Part shown: positions 44,741 through 53,453 of the stretch, in pieces
How the letters are laid out: each line of letters opens with the position of its first letter
Position numbering within the stretch: position 1 is the stretch's first letter
NCBI GenBank assembly: GCA_001657315.1
Contig: LYSV01000003.1
Span: 41,311-105,310, forward strand
Length of the DNA: 64,000 nucleotides
From: Flammeovirgaceae bacterium BBD 1991-12
Lineage (GTDB): Bacteria; Bacteroidota; Bacteroidia; Cytophagales; Cyclobacteriaceae
Reading direction: 5' to 3'
Made by a program: the position numbers and the translations under genes
The notes under the pieces: generated by a model
Databases searched by the model: none
What the model was told of the DNA's origin: nothing
The model's input: the letters and a program-made list of their open reading frames with translations, nothing else

Positions 44741-44893
44741 ATGCCAGCCTACAAATTCCTGAAAAAAGGATCCTTTGAGAAAATAGATAAATTTGAGAAA
44801 AGGGTCAACGATATGGCTGCGCAAGGTTGGAAGGTTAAGAGCTTCACGAATTATGGAGCAGACCTGATTATCTTATTTGAACGCGATCGATAG
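44741..44893 (+). CDS. Small protein of 50 residues in the SPFH cluster (DUF4177-like)
   Basis: Starting four bases after the SPFH stop codon, an ATG opens a 50-codon gene whose product begins MPAYKFLKKGSFEKIDKFEK and ends ILFERDR. The pattern of a short strand, a helix with 'MAAQGWKVKSF' and a closing strand resembles DUF4177-type small proteins, which have the same 'GW.v..f' core. No signal or membrane helix. Position and coding pattern support it as a real gene; its role, probably as partner of the SPFH protein, is unknown. Confidence 0.7.
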   Translation: MPAYKFLKKGSFEKIDKFEKRVNDMAAQGWKVKSFTNYGADLIILFERDR

Positions 44894-44897
44894 TGAC

Positions 44898-45440
44898 ATG
44901 CTTTATTTTAAAGAAGAACAGCGTTTTGATCAATGGTGGGTCCGGGGGGTGCTGATATTCACCAATCTGACGATTATTATTATGTTTACCAATGCCCTGT
45001 ACACCCAATTGATCCTTGGGGAGCCGTGGGGAGACAAACCCATGTCCGATATGAAGCTGATCGGACTTTCACTGGTTTCAACTGCCATTCTTGCCGGGGT
45101 CAACTGGCTCATTTTCAGCTCAAAGCTTGAAACGAAGATTGACAAACAATATATCCGGTACAGATATTTCCCGATCATTCCAAAATGGAAAAAACTGAGT
45201 CGCGACGATCTGCTAAAGGCATGGGTTAGAAAATACTCACCTATCTTTGAATACCGCGGCTGGGGATACCGGGTATCACTGGGTGGCAAAAACAAGGCAC
45301 TCAATACGAGAGGCAACATGGGCCTTCAACTGGTTCTTAAAAACAACAAGCGACTACTCCTGGGCACTCAGAAGCCCGAAGAGCTCAAAAGAGTGATCAG
45401 CGAATTCATGGAACCACTTCAACCGGAAACCTATGGCTAA
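44898..45440 (+). CDS. Membrane protein of 180 residues in the SPFH cluster
   Basis: From the ATG at 44898, four bases after the preceding stop, the product has 180 residues; the frame extends upstream to a TTG at 44877 inside the small gene. Two membrane helices (about residues 17-37 and 53-72) are followed by a beta-rich cytoplasmic domain (YIRYRYFPIIPKWKKLSRDDL, WGYRVSLGGKNKALN, LLLGTQKPEELKRVI). The end resembles membrane-bound PH-like domains, in which such 'IGTQxPEEL' segments occur. I do not know its function. It overlaps the next gene by 8 bases. Confidence 0.75.
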   Translation: MLYFKEEQRFDQWWVRGVLIFTNLTIIIMFTNALYTQLILGEPWGDKPMSDMKLIGLSLVSTAILAGVNWLIFSSKLETKIDKQYIRYRYFPIIPKWKKLSRDDLLKAWVRKYSPIFEYRGWGYRVSLGGKNKALNTRGNMGLQLVLKNNKRLLLGTQKPEELKRVISEFMEPLQPETYG

Positions 45441-45588
45441 GAAAAAGCCATTTGTCCTCAGGCTTGATCCTGACACACTGAAGGCGGTGGAGAAGTGGGC
45501 GGCGGATGAATTCCGTAGTACCAATGGTCAGTTGGAGTGGATCATTCACAAAGCACTCAAGGATGCGGGCAGGGTCAAAAAGAGTTAG
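45433..45588 (+). CDS. Small Arc-like ribbon-helix-helix protein
   Basis: A 51-residue protein encoded in a frame that overlaps the preceding gene by 8 bases. It begins MAKKKPFVLRLDPDTLKAVE and contains WAADEFRSTNGQLEWIIHKAL. The order of a short strand (FVLRLD), a helix, a turn with 'STNGQ' and a second helix is that of Arc/MetJ-type DNA-binding dimers. It could repress its own operon or, as RHH proteins in toxin-antitoxin pairs do, bind a partner; no toxin is evident here. Too short for many gene finders. Confidence 0.8.
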   Translation: MAKKKPFVLRLDPDTLKAVEKWAADEFRSTNGQLEWIIHKALKDAGRVKKS

Positions 45589-45632
45589 GGTCTGATCAAT
45601 TTTCTGATAATTTTGCATAAATTGCTGGTTAC

Positions 45633-46406
45633 ATGAAAATCATCATATCACTAATACTTCTCCTTTCAGTTACGTTTGGCTCATATGCCCAGTCAGACCG
45701 GTTGATAACAGTCACTGGCGACACCGTAGCCGGCACTATTGATATTCTTTTACCTACCGATTACTTTGAAGAGATCAACTTCAAAAGTGATAACGAGAAA
45801 AAAAGGTACAAGGCCTTTCAGTTCATAGGTTTTCATAAGGACGGTGATTTTTACAAGTCTATCAAGCACAGCGGCAAGTACCGCATCATGAAAGAGGTGC
45901 AGAGCGGCTACATGGGGCTTTATATGTACCGGGCGGGAGATAGTTTTGATTTTGGGTCGCGCTTTTTATACAAGATCACCAATGAAGGGCTGGAGGTGCC
46001 CAACATCACCTTCAAAAAAGCGGTGGCACAATTTGTTCAGGACTGTCCGGCTGTGCAATCGGCAGTACTCGACAGAACCTACAAGGGCTCGAACCTGGAT
46101 GAACTGATCACGGCCTACAACGATTGCCTTGGCACCCGGCCTCAGGTACGCCGGAAAGCTGAGGAAAAATACGAGCCGGTGGTCATTATAGAAACAGAAG
46201 AGCTTCGGCTGATCAATGCCATATCCCAAAAGCTGCAGGATGAGAGTATTTCAGATGAACTGCGCACCCTTCTCAGGGATGTGACCGGTAAAATAGAAAA
46301 CGGTGATAAAGTACCGGGCTATCTGAGGTCAGCACTCCAGGAGGAGACCCAGGGTTATAAAAGCGTGAAAAAGGAAGTTGAAAAACTTTTAGCGGCCCTT
46401 CAGTGA
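45633..46406 (+). CDS. Secreted protein of unknown function, 257 residues
   Basis: The signal peptide MKIIISLILLLSVTFGSYAQ is clear, so the protein is exported. The body begins with a segment 'ITVTGDTVAGTIDILLP' and a beta-rich half with SIKHSGKYRIMKEVQSGYMG, a pattern often seen in Bacteroidota secreted proteins that process a 'function from the genome annotation unknown' domain. The second half (about residues 125-257) is helical with many charges. I do not recognise a family. Its stop overlaps the start of the next gene, so the two are probably co-expressed. Confidence 0.7.
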   Translation: MKIIISLILLLSVTFGSYAQSDRLITVTGDTVAGTIDILLPTDYFEEINFKSDNEKKRYKAFQFIGFHKDGDFYKSIKHSGKYRIMKEVQSGYMGLYMYRAGDSFDFGSRFLYKITNEGLEVPNITFKKAVAQFVQDCPAVQSAVLDRTYKGSNLDELITAYNDCLGTRPQVRRKAEEKYEPVVIIETEELRLINAISQKLQDESISDELRTLLRDVTGKIENGDKVPGYLRSALQEETQGYKSVKKEVEKLLAALQ

Positions 46407-46609
46407 TGCCTGAAAAACGCCAGCCCGAGACGGCGGTGATCAATGGCAGGGAGCTAAGCTGTCAGTTCTGTGGCAATACCACCTTCTGGCGTCAGGAAGT
46501 GCTGATCGACCCCGACCGCTATGCCGAATACAGCCTCGGATGGAGCGACGCCAAATACAATGCCTTCATCTGTTCATCCTGTAACCATGTACACTGGTTC
46601 CTCGCGTAA
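46406..46609 (+). CDS. Small zinc-ribbon protein, 67 residues
   Basis: The ATG at 46406 shares a base with the stop of the preceding gene (TGATG). The product has two CxxC pairs, CQFCGN at about residues 19-24 and CSSCNH at about 56-61, followed by HWFL. That spacing is typical of a zinc ribbon. Such small proteins often carry the note 'nucleic-acid-binding, contains Zn-ribbon'. No other feature is visible. Confidence 0.75.
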   Translation: MPEKRQPETAVINGRELSCQFCGNTTFWRQEVLIDPDRYAEYSLGWSDAKYNAFICSSCNHVHWFLA

Positions 46610-46613
46610 GCTT

Positions 46614-47120
46614 CTACCATAGTGGCTTTGGCTCCGGCCCGTCATGCGCTCCGGGCGGATAATTCACATACCATGTAAAACCCGTAGGCCGCTGTGTGGT
46701 CTCCAGAACTTTTCCTGTGGTATAGTCACGCATTAGCTGAACGGCCTTGCCATTGGTGTTGGCCATCTGCACCCAGGAGTTGCCCTCCCGGAAGGTAATT
46801 AGTCCATTTTCATAATCCGGCCTCTGGCCTACAATAGGATCTATCTGAGCCAATACTTCAGTTCCACTTAAAATAGTGAGAAAACCGGCGTCTGCCACGT
46901 GCTCAACACTTCTCTTATCATCCTCAGGATGCCTGTGACCCCACCCTACTCTGACCTGGTAGCCAGACCTGACCGCATGGATCAACTCCTGTTTGTCTCC
47001 GAAAAGTACAGCTCCTGAAGCATCGTTACGAAAAACCAACGTCCATCCGGAGCGACTTTGCTGAGCATTCGCCGAGATCGTGATCAGCAAAAACAGGTAA
47101 GGTAATATCATTATTTTCAT
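46614..47120 (-). CDS. Secreted protein of unknown function, 168 residues
   Basis: A signal peptide (MKIMILPYLFLLITISANAQ) is followed by a body of beta-strand character: SGWTLVFRNDASGAVLFGDK, QVRVGWGHRHPEDDKRSVEH, GNSWVQMANTNGKAVQLMRD, and a W-Y-rich end with FTWYVNYPPGAHDGPEP. No family is recognised. It converges with the zinc-ribbon gene and is separated from it by four bases. Upstream lies the long spacer before the curlin array. Confidence 0.75.
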   Translation of the reverse strand: MKIMILPYLFLLITISANAQQSRSGWTLVFRNDASGAVLFGDKQELIHAVRSGYQVRVGWGHRHPEDDKRSVEHVADAGFLTILSGTEVLAQIDPIVGQRPDYENGLITFREGNSWVQMANTNGKAVQLMRDYTTGKVLETTQRPTGFTWYVNYPPGAHDGPEPKPLW

Positions 47121-47309
47121 GGTATTGGGAATTTATACTACTTGGATACGTAATGTGAAGACAGGGGGTTATCTAACACCCTGAAATTCAACACATATGA
47201 AAAAAACCTAAAATATCTTTCCATAAATGTTATTTTCCACTTGCTTTTCACTCAACTTCTTTTTAAATTTCTTCTCAGAATAGTAATATTCACTGCAATT
47301 CATCCCCCG

Positions 47310-47603
47310 ATGAAGAATAACGTTGTTTTGGTTGGCTATCCTCGTTTTTCGGGCGTTTTACATAGTGCCCGATCTAATCTTTCAGTGATCCATTCTTCTG
47401 ATCACGATAATCATCTTCACATCGGTCAACCAAAAATTCAGACTCCAAAAGAAGAGTATCATTTTGGAGGTCGCATCCGTTGCTGTCAGACTCATAAAAC
47501 AAAATATGAGTTATCAGGACAGTATACAGCCGAGGTGAGAGAAGAAAGTGTTGGAGGCTACACTAAAATGTTTCAGACACCAGAAGAGTCCAATAAGCAC
47601 TAG
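47310..47603 (+). pseudogene. Possible remnant of a curlin gene start (weak)
   Basis: The 666-base spacer 47121-47786 holds one plus-strand frame whose internal start MKNNVVLVGY recalls the shared start of the curlin proteins (MKTNNVLVGF), at the expected position and strand. What follows lacks the QxGxxN repeats and looks non-coding (rich in H, S, R and C). It may be a decayed first copy of the array or chance. Apart from this frame and the hairpin at 47702, I see nothing in the spacer. Confidence 0.2.
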
Positions 47604-47701
47604 TTAGGAGCAAAAGGCCTGAAAACATTATCCAAAAGATCTGAAGGATACACGTTTAACTCTGTTTATTTAAGCAAACCCCTGTAACGCACAAACTTCC
47701 C

Positions 47702-47722
47702 GGCTGGTTGAAATAACCAGCC
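47702..47722 (+). promoter_or_regulatory. Hairpin in the leader of the curlin array
   Basis: GGCTGGTT (47702-47709), loop GAAAT, and AACCAGCC (47715-47722) form a perfect 8-base stem 64 bases before the Cur1 start. No T-run follows. It could be a leader hairpin that stabilises or controls the transcript, or the terminator of the upstream region. Confidence 0.45.
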
Positions 47723-47786
47723 TGTTCCTGTACACTCATGCTAAACACAAAAAATCAACATACACAATCCCTAAAACTCTACCACA

Positions 47787-48773
47787 ATGAAAACAAATTG
47801 TCTATTGGTTGGTATTCTTCTCATGGCAGCCGGCTCTGTCGGCTACGCACAATCCAACACCGGTACGGTTAACTCAACCGGTAACAACAACCGCGCCTAT
47901 ATCAATCAGGCCGGAAGTCTGAACGAAGCAGCCATACGTCAGGATGGTGACCGGCATAATGCACGGATAAGACAAGACGGAGACCATAACTCCGCAAGAA
48001 TCATACAAATTGGTGATCCGCACAAAAGTGTGATCCGTCAGTTTGGAGATAATAATGTAGCCATTCAGAATCTGCGACGTGATCGTATTAATCTTCAAGT
48101 ATCCGAAGCAAGTATTCGGCAAGTGGGCGGTGAGAATTATGCTGAACAAAACAAGTTCCGCGGTGCAAGCCAGATCTATATCGATCAGAGCGGGCATTTC
48201 AATAACGCTATTCAGCATGCAGGAAACCAGGTGTTTGCGATAATTGAACAAGAAGGTAGCAACAATTATGCTGATCAGTCTTTGGGCAATAATGGACACA
48301 TCCTAAATCTTATTGAAATAATACAGGAAGGGGACGGCAATCGGGTTGTTCAACGTCAATCCGGAGCAGGAGATAATCGGCTCCTGATAGCTCAAAATGG
48401 CAATTTTAATTATGGATACCAGTGGGCACAAGGTTCATTTCGAAATGCAGAAATCCAACAGGAAGGAGATGGTAATGCAGCATCACAATCCCAAAAACAC
48501 TCGCAAGAGGTTGAAGCACTAATAGTCCAAAAAGGCAACTTTAACGACGCATACCAAACTCAGGAAAATGAACATCAGTATGCTAACATATGGCAAGAAG
48601 GAGAAGGTAATAGAGCATCACAATTCCAAGAAGAGTCTGAATTTAGTCGTGCTGAGATCTTTCAATATGGTACAGCCAATCGTGCCCGGACAGTGCAAAC
48701 CGGAAGCTACCATTTTGGTAGCATCACCCAAACGGGTCAGGCCAATGCATCTGTTATAACACAAGGCAATTAG
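47787..48773 (+). CDS. Curlin-repeat protein Cur1
   Basis: A 328-residue secreted protein with a signal peptide ending in YAQ (residue 22) and repeats of the curlin type. The unit is about 11 residues long, written roughly N-x-A-x-I-x-Q-x-G-D, and two units make one curlin repeat of about 22. The first 70 residues after the signal form the N-module shared by all eight large proteins (GNNNRAYINQAGSLNEAAIR onward to VIRQFGDNN). The end matches the shared C-module only in its last part (SITQTGQANASVITQGN). Family knowledge: such proteins leave the cell through CsgG and stack as amyloid beta-helices in curli fibres. It is the first gene of the array, followed by a terminator-like hairpin. Confidence 0.9.
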   Translation: MKTNCLLVGILLMAAGSVGYAQSNTGTVNSTGNNNRAYINQAGSLNEAAIRQDGDRHNARIRQDGDHNSARIIQIGDPHKSVIRQFGDNNVAIQNLRRDRINLQVSEASIRQVGGENYAEQNKFRGASQIYIDQSGHFNNAIQHAGNQVFAIIEQEGSNNYADQSLGNNGHILNLIEIIQEGDGNRVVQRQSGAGDNRLLIAQNGNFNYGYQWAQGSFRNAEIQQEGDGNAASQSQKHSQEVEALIVQKGNFNDAYQTQENEHQYANIWQEGEGNRASQFQEESEFSRAEIFQYGTANRARTVQTGSYHFGSITQTGQANASVITQGN

Positions 48774-48791
48774 ACAACCCGGGGTTGTTTT
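48774..48791 (+). terminator. Terminator-like hairpin after Cur1
   Basis: ACAACCC and GGGTTGT (48774-48780 with 48782-48788) form a G+C-rich stem starting at the stop codon's next base, followed by TTTTG. The tip is necessarily opened to give a loop of about five bases. Confidence 0.5.
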
Positions 48792-48886
48792 GTAGCCTTA
48801 ACTTGTGTTATAATTAAAACCTGAAACACAACATTCTACAACAAAGAAACAGTTTAATACTATTTGATCTCTAAACATCAAATACC

Positions 48887-51607
48887 ATGAAAACAAACAT
48901 TGTCTTGGTCGGCCTTTTAATTTTGATAATCCCAAATGGCCATTCTCAATCAAACTCCGGTACGGTTAACTCTACCGGGAACAACAACCGCGCCTATATC
49001 AACCAGGCTGGAAGCATGAATGAAGCGGCAATACGGCAAACTGGCGACCGTCACAACGCGCGGATCAGGCAGAAAGGTGATGAAAACCATGCAGAACTGG
49101 ACCAGACAGGAAATCAAACCCTGGGGGTCATCCGTCAGTTTGGGGATAACAATCATGCTTTCATGGATCAGAAGCAGGAAAGTAATAACTTCTGGAGAAG
49201 TAATGAGGCGAGCATGCGTCAGGTAGGAGATCGAAACTATGCCTTTCAATACTTATCTGGCGACGAAAATCTGTCAGAAATATTTCAAGAGGGAAATAAT
49301 AACATAGCTACTCAGTACCACTCTGACATTGCATCTTCACGCATCCAACAGTATGGTAATGGAAATGATGCAATGCAGCTAACCCAAATAAGGCGTGGCT
49401 CAACCACTATCCTTCAAACCGGCAATTACAATATGGCTATACAGGAGCAGGGTGGAGAGGCGACAGGGGCCTTTATCAGGCAGGTTGGTGATCACAACTA
49501 TGCGAACCAGTTCCAAAACGTTGGCAATTTCATAGCACGTGCCGAACAAATAGGATTCAACAATGTCATTAACCAGATTCAACTCGGAGAGGGCATATTC
49601 TCAGATATACACCAAGTTGGTTACGATAATTGGGCGTGGCTCGAAATGGCAGGAACTTCAGCTAACTACAGCAGAGGTGACATACTTCAGTGGGGAAATT
49701 TTAACAGGTCTGGTCAATGGAGTTGGGGGAGTAATAATATCTTAGAGATTGACCAGGATGGAAGTCGCAATGAAGCTGTTCAGCTTGTAGGTTTTGTAGA
49801 TAACGGAGAAGGACAGTTTGTCCGGGATCTCTACAGCGACCGTAACTATGCTTCCATAGCTCAAATTGGGTATAATAATAAAGCCTTTCAATCTCAAACA
49901 CGTGGCGGGGATAATTCTACCGGGATCGATCAATACGGAACAGTGAACAGAGCTGAAAGCTGGCAAAGTGGCTTTTTTCAAAACAGTAGTATTATCCAGG
50001 AAGGGGATGCCAATTTTGGAATAGTCATACAAAGTAACAGCGGAAACACTGGTTCTATCCGCACTATTGGAAATAACAATCTTGCACATATAGTTCAGGA
50101 TGGAAGCATGAATGAAGCCATTATGCTTAAACAGGCCGGAGTTCTCAATGATTTGGAGGCAAGTCAAAATGGTACAGAAAACTACATACTTCAATATCAG
50201 GTAGGTCAGGGAAACCAGGCTCTGATTTTTCAGTCCGGGAATTTCAACGATGGCGTTCAATGCCAAGGTGATGAGGACATTAATGCCCAAAATAATCAAT
50301 TGATAATCAGACAGGCCGGTTATAGAAATATTGCAGACCAGATTCAATTAGGGGATGAGTTGTATAGTGTGAGTGAGCAGGATGGAACCTGGAATAGATT
50401 TGGTCTATTTCAAAGAGGAAATGCCAACAGAGCAATGTCTACTCAGGTAGGGTATCGCAATGAAGCATTTCAGACACATTTCGGATCGAACAATGATGCA
50501 TGGATAAACCAGGTAGGTGAAGGTAATTACGCGAGTCAAGACCAGGATGGAACAGGAGACCACTCTACATCCAATCTAATGATGGCCACACAACAAGGAA
50601 CCGCCAACATAAGCGACCAATGGACCTGGGGCAAGAGTAACGAAAACTTACTCGATCAAGCAGGGCTTGAAAATACCGCCATACAGCTTCAGGGTTTTAC
50701 AGACTTAAGCTATAAAGATCGTGACAATCCTACCACGAACAATTATGCTGAAATAATCCAGGAAGGTATTGACAACTACGCCTGGCAATCTCAGCTGGGC
50801 CCGGGAGGTCATTTTGCTGAAACCTTTCAATATGGTAATGCCAATAGTGCTGAGACTTGGCAAACAGGCAGTGGCCATATCAGTAGCATCATCCAGACAG
50901 GCAATGCCAATACCGCTGTTCAACATCAGGGCAGGGAGGAGGATATCCTTGTCCAAACGTACAGTGAAGCCATCATAAGACAGACTGGCTCCGGCAATGA
51001 TGTCAGACAGATTCAAATCGGTTTCAACAACTATGGCGTCACTAAGCAGGAGGGGGATAATAACATAGTCCTGCAAAACCAAAGAAGTGATAACAATTCG
51101 GCGATGACCCATCAGATGGGTTCCGAAAATGGCAGCTTTCAAGTGCAGTTGGGTACGTACGGTGATGCACAGATCAAACAGGTAGGAGACAATAACTACG
51201 CTTTCCAGTATCAGGAGGGAATCGCCAGTTACTCTACAACCAACTATGTGATGTCCCTGCAGCAGGGAACCGGCAACATGATGGAACAATTGAGCTGGGG
51301 TGAGAGCAATAACGCCTTAGTCTATCAAAACGGCTCCGAGAATTATGTGATCCAGCTGGTAGGATATACGGAAATAGACGGCGGACGCGACGATATGCAG
51401 ACCAACGATAACTATGCTGAAATCGTCCAGGACGGTATTGATAACTACGCCTGGCAATCCCAGCTCGGTCCCGGAGGTCACGTTGCAGAAACCTTTCAGT
51501 ATGGCAATGCCAACTTCGCGGAGACCTGGCAAACAGGTAGCGGTCATATGAGCAGCATTACCCAGATCGGCAATGCCAATAGAGCGGTAGTCACACAAAA
51601 CAATTAA
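48887..51607 (+). CDS. Curlin-repeat protein Cur2, 906 residues, apparent three-unit fusion
   Basis: The largest of the array. A signal peptide (to about residue 20) and the N-module (about 22-93) are as in the others. The C-module, which ends its smaller relatives once, occurs three times: about residues 279-382 (degenerate), 579-681 and 801-906. A second N-module-like stretch, GNNNLAHIVQDGSMNEAIML, stands at about 395-414 right after the first C-module. The protein thus looks like two full subunits and a C-terminal part of a third joined head to tail. DNA around 50741-50915 and 51410-51580 is a near-identical direct repeat 669 bases apart. No stop or frameshift was seen. It would form a very long beta-helix or link several fibre layers (inference). 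Confidence 0.9.
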   Translation: MKTNIVLVGLLILIIPNGHSQSNSGTVNSTGNNNRAYINQAGSMNEAAIRQTGDRHNARIRQKGDENHAELDQTGNQTLGVIRQFGDNNHAFMDQKQESNNFWRSNEASMRQVGDRNYAFQYLSGDENLSEIFQEGNNNIATQYHSDIASSRIQQYGNGNDAMQLTQIRRGSTTILQTGNYNMAIQEQGGEATGAFIRQVGDHNYANQFQNVGNFIARAEQIGFNNVINQIQLGEGIFSDIHQVGYDNWAWLEMAGTSANYSRGDILQWGNFNRSGQWSWGSNNILEIDQDGSRNEAVQLVGFVDNGEGQFVRDLYSDRNYASIAQIGYNNKAFQSQTRGGDNSTGIDQYGTVNRAESWQSGFFQNSSIIQEGDANFGIVIQSNSGNTGSIRTIGNNNLAHIVQDGSMNEAIMLKQAGVLNDLEASQNGTENYILQYQVGQGNQALIFQSGNFNDGVQCQGDEDINAQNNQLIIRQAGYRNIADQIQLGDELYSVSEQDGTWNRFGLFQRGNANRAMSTQVGYRNEAFQTHFGSNNDAWINQVGEGNYASQDQDGTGDHSTSNLMMATQQGTANISDQWTWGKSNENLLDQAGLENTAIQLQGFTDLSYKDRDNPTTNNYAEIIQEGIDNYAWQSQLGPGGHFAETFQYGNANSAETWQTGSGHISSIIQTGNANTAVQHQGREEDILVQTYSEAIIRQTGSGNDVRQIQIGFNNYGVTKQEGDNNIVLQNQRSDNNSAMTHQMGSENGSFQVQLGTYGDAQIKQVGDNNYAFQYQEGIASYSTTNYVMSLQQGTGNMMEQLSWGESNNALVYQNGSENYVIQLVGYTEIDGGRDDMQTNDNYAEIVQDGIDNYAWQSQLGPGGHVAETFQYGNANFAETWQTGSGHMSSITQIGNANRAVVTQNN

Positions 51608-51693
51608 CAAGGAGTGGCCCCTTTGCGCCCCTGCGGTAAAGCATTGGAACAGGGGTCGACAACGCGGAAAGTAACTTAATATTATTCAATCCC
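51608..51693. repeat. Spacer before Cur3, duplicated before Cur5
   Basis: The spacer is nearly identical to 54618-54703 before Cur5 (about seven differences in some 90 bases, shared stretch TGCGGTAAAGCATTGGAACA). Within it, CCCCTG and CAGGGG are inverted. It contains CTTTGCG as in the repeat at 33969. The shared spacer shows a gene-duplication unit that included upstream DNA. Confidence 0.75.
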
Positions 51694-51701
51694 TAAACAC
51701 C

Positions 51702-53375
51702 ATGAAAACAAACTGTGTCTTAATTGGCTTTTTATGTTTTGCGGCCCTTTATGGCCACGCACAATCCAACTCTGGTACGATCAATTCTGCCGGAAACAAT
51801 AACCGCGCCTATGTGAAGCAGGCCGGGAGCATGAATGACGCCCTGATAGAGCAAGCCGGCGATTTAAATAACCTCAGGATCCGACAGGATGGTAATGAAA
51901 ACAATGCCGTGGGTAGTCAAACAGGTGATCGGCTCTTTGGTGTGATCCGACAATTTGGCGATGGTAATACGGCCATTCACCAGAACGAACGACAGGGGCC
52001 AGCACGGTATACTGATAATCATGCGGAGATAAGACAAGTCGGTTCAGAAAACAATGCCGAACAGTATAAGTATAGTAACTGGACCATTATAGAGCAGATC
52101 GGTGATTTTAATAGCGCTATTCAGAGGCAGAATAGTGGCGGTGCCTTTATAGAACAAACGGGTGATAACAATTATGCGGAACAACTTCTCCGCGATGCCA
52201 GCGGCACCCGCCTCTACCAGACTGGAGCTGGCAATTATGCTTTTCAGCACCAGGAGAACGGTCAGGTAGCTGAGACGGTACAAACCGGAAATGACAACTT
52301 AGTGTTCCAATACCAGGATGGACATGGTTTCGTCGTTGATGCTGCTCAGATAGGAAATGGTAATGAGGGTTATCAATTTCAGTATGGATCCGGCGACATA
52401 GCCGTCTTGACTCAGGAAGGTAATGATAATTTTGGTTTTCAATACCAGGAAGAGAATGGTCCTCGCAGCAATTTGTCATACGGCCGGCAGTATGGAAATA
52501 ACAACACTGTCACCCAATATACTTGGGGTGATCTCAATGAGATCAGCATCAATCAATTTGGGAATGGCAATACAGGTGTTCAGCTTCAGGGTTTTACACA
52601 AGAAGGGGGTGAATATTATCATGACAACTCCACGTCAAATAACTATGCATTCATATTGCAGGAAGGCAATGATAACAATGCTTTCCAGTCCCAACTGGGC
52701 ACCGGGCGTCATTCAGCTATTACTAATCAATATGGCAATGACAATATTGCACAGACCTGGCAATCCGGTAGTGATCATATAAGTAATATCTCACAAAATG
52801 GTAGTGCCAACAGTGCATTACAGTCCCAGCAGGGTTCCAAAAGTCACTCGGCTACTACCTTGCAGGATGGAAATGCCAATAATGCCCAGACCTGGCAATC
52901 TGGTGAATACCATATGAGCACTATCACTCAAACCGGTACTACCAATTACGCGGAAACCTGGCAGTCCGGTGATGGTTATGAGAGTATAATCATCCAGACA
53001 GGTCATCACAATCATGCACTATACATCGGGTCCGGACCTCATGAGGCTAATACCGAACAATATGGAAACGACAACTACGCGGCAATCCTACAATCTGTAT
53101 ATTTTCAGGTGAGCGATATTGTGCAAATGGGTGAGGACAACAATGTATTACACTCCCAGCTGGGCACTCAAGACCTCTACGCTACAACCTATCAGTATGG
53201 TAATGACAACAGTTCACAGGCCTGGCAGTCCGATAGTGACGAATTACTCTCCGCTATGACATACCAATATGGAAATGCCAACCGTGCACAAACCTGGCAA
53301 ACGGGCGTGGACCACATGAGCAATATCACCCAGTATGGTAACGCCAACGTAGCAGTTGTTCAACAAGGCAACTGA
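51702..53375 (+). CDS. Curlin-repeat protein Cur3, 557 residues, with amplified C-module
   Basis: It has a signal peptide ending in GHAQ, the shared N-module (GNNNRAYVKQAGSMNDALIEQ onward) and curlin repeats throughout. In the last 230 residues the block 'QYGNxNxAQTWQSGxxHxSxI' returns about four times (for example QYGNDNIAQTWQSGSDHISN, NANNAQTWQSGEYHMSTI, TNYAETWQSGDGYESI, QYGNANRAQTWQTGVDHMSN). The other proteins have that block once, so Cur3 gained length by copying part of its C-module. Tryptophan at the 'TWQ' position is kept in all copies, suggesting a surface or stacking role. Confidence 0.9.
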   Translation: MKTNCVLIGFLCFAALYGHAQSNSGTINSAGNNNRAYVKQAGSMNDALIEQAGDLNNLRIRQDGNENNAVGSQTGDRLFGVIRQFGDGNTAIHQNERQGPARYTDNHAEIRQVGSENNAEQYKYSNWTIIEQIGDFNSAIQRQNSGGAFIEQTGDNNYAEQLLRDASGTRLYQTGAGNYAFQHQENGQVAETVQTGNDNLVFQYQDGHGFVVDAAQIGNGNEGYQFQYGSGDIAVLTQEGNDNFGFQYQEENGPRSNLSYGRQYGNNNTVTQYTWGDLNEISINQFGNGNTGVQLQGFTQEGGEYYHDNSTSNNYAFILQEGNDNNAFQSQLGTGRHSAITNQYGNDNIAQTWQSGSDHISNISQNGSANSALQSQQGSKSHSATTLQDGNANNAQTWQSGEYHMSTITQTGTTNYAETWQSGDGYESIIIQTGHHNHALYIGSGPHEANTEQYGNDNYAAILQSVYFQVSDIVQMGEDNNVLHSQLGTQDLYATTYQYGNDNSSQAWQSDSDELLSAMTYQYGNANRAQTWQTGVDHMSNITQYGNANVAVVQQGN

Positions 53376-53382
53376 TCCCGGC

Positions 53383-53402
53383 CTATCCATTAAGATGGAT
53401 AG
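53383..53402 (+). terminator. Hairpin after Cur3
   Basis: CTATCCAT and ATGGATAG (53383-53390, 53395-53402) form an 8-base stem with loop TAAG, 8 bases after the Cur3 stop codon. There is no T-run, so it may protect the mRNA end rather than terminate transcription. Confidence 0.45.
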
Positions 53403-53453
53403 AAGTTCAAAGCAGCTTAAATAAGGAGGTTCAAACCCCTAAAATTCAACACC

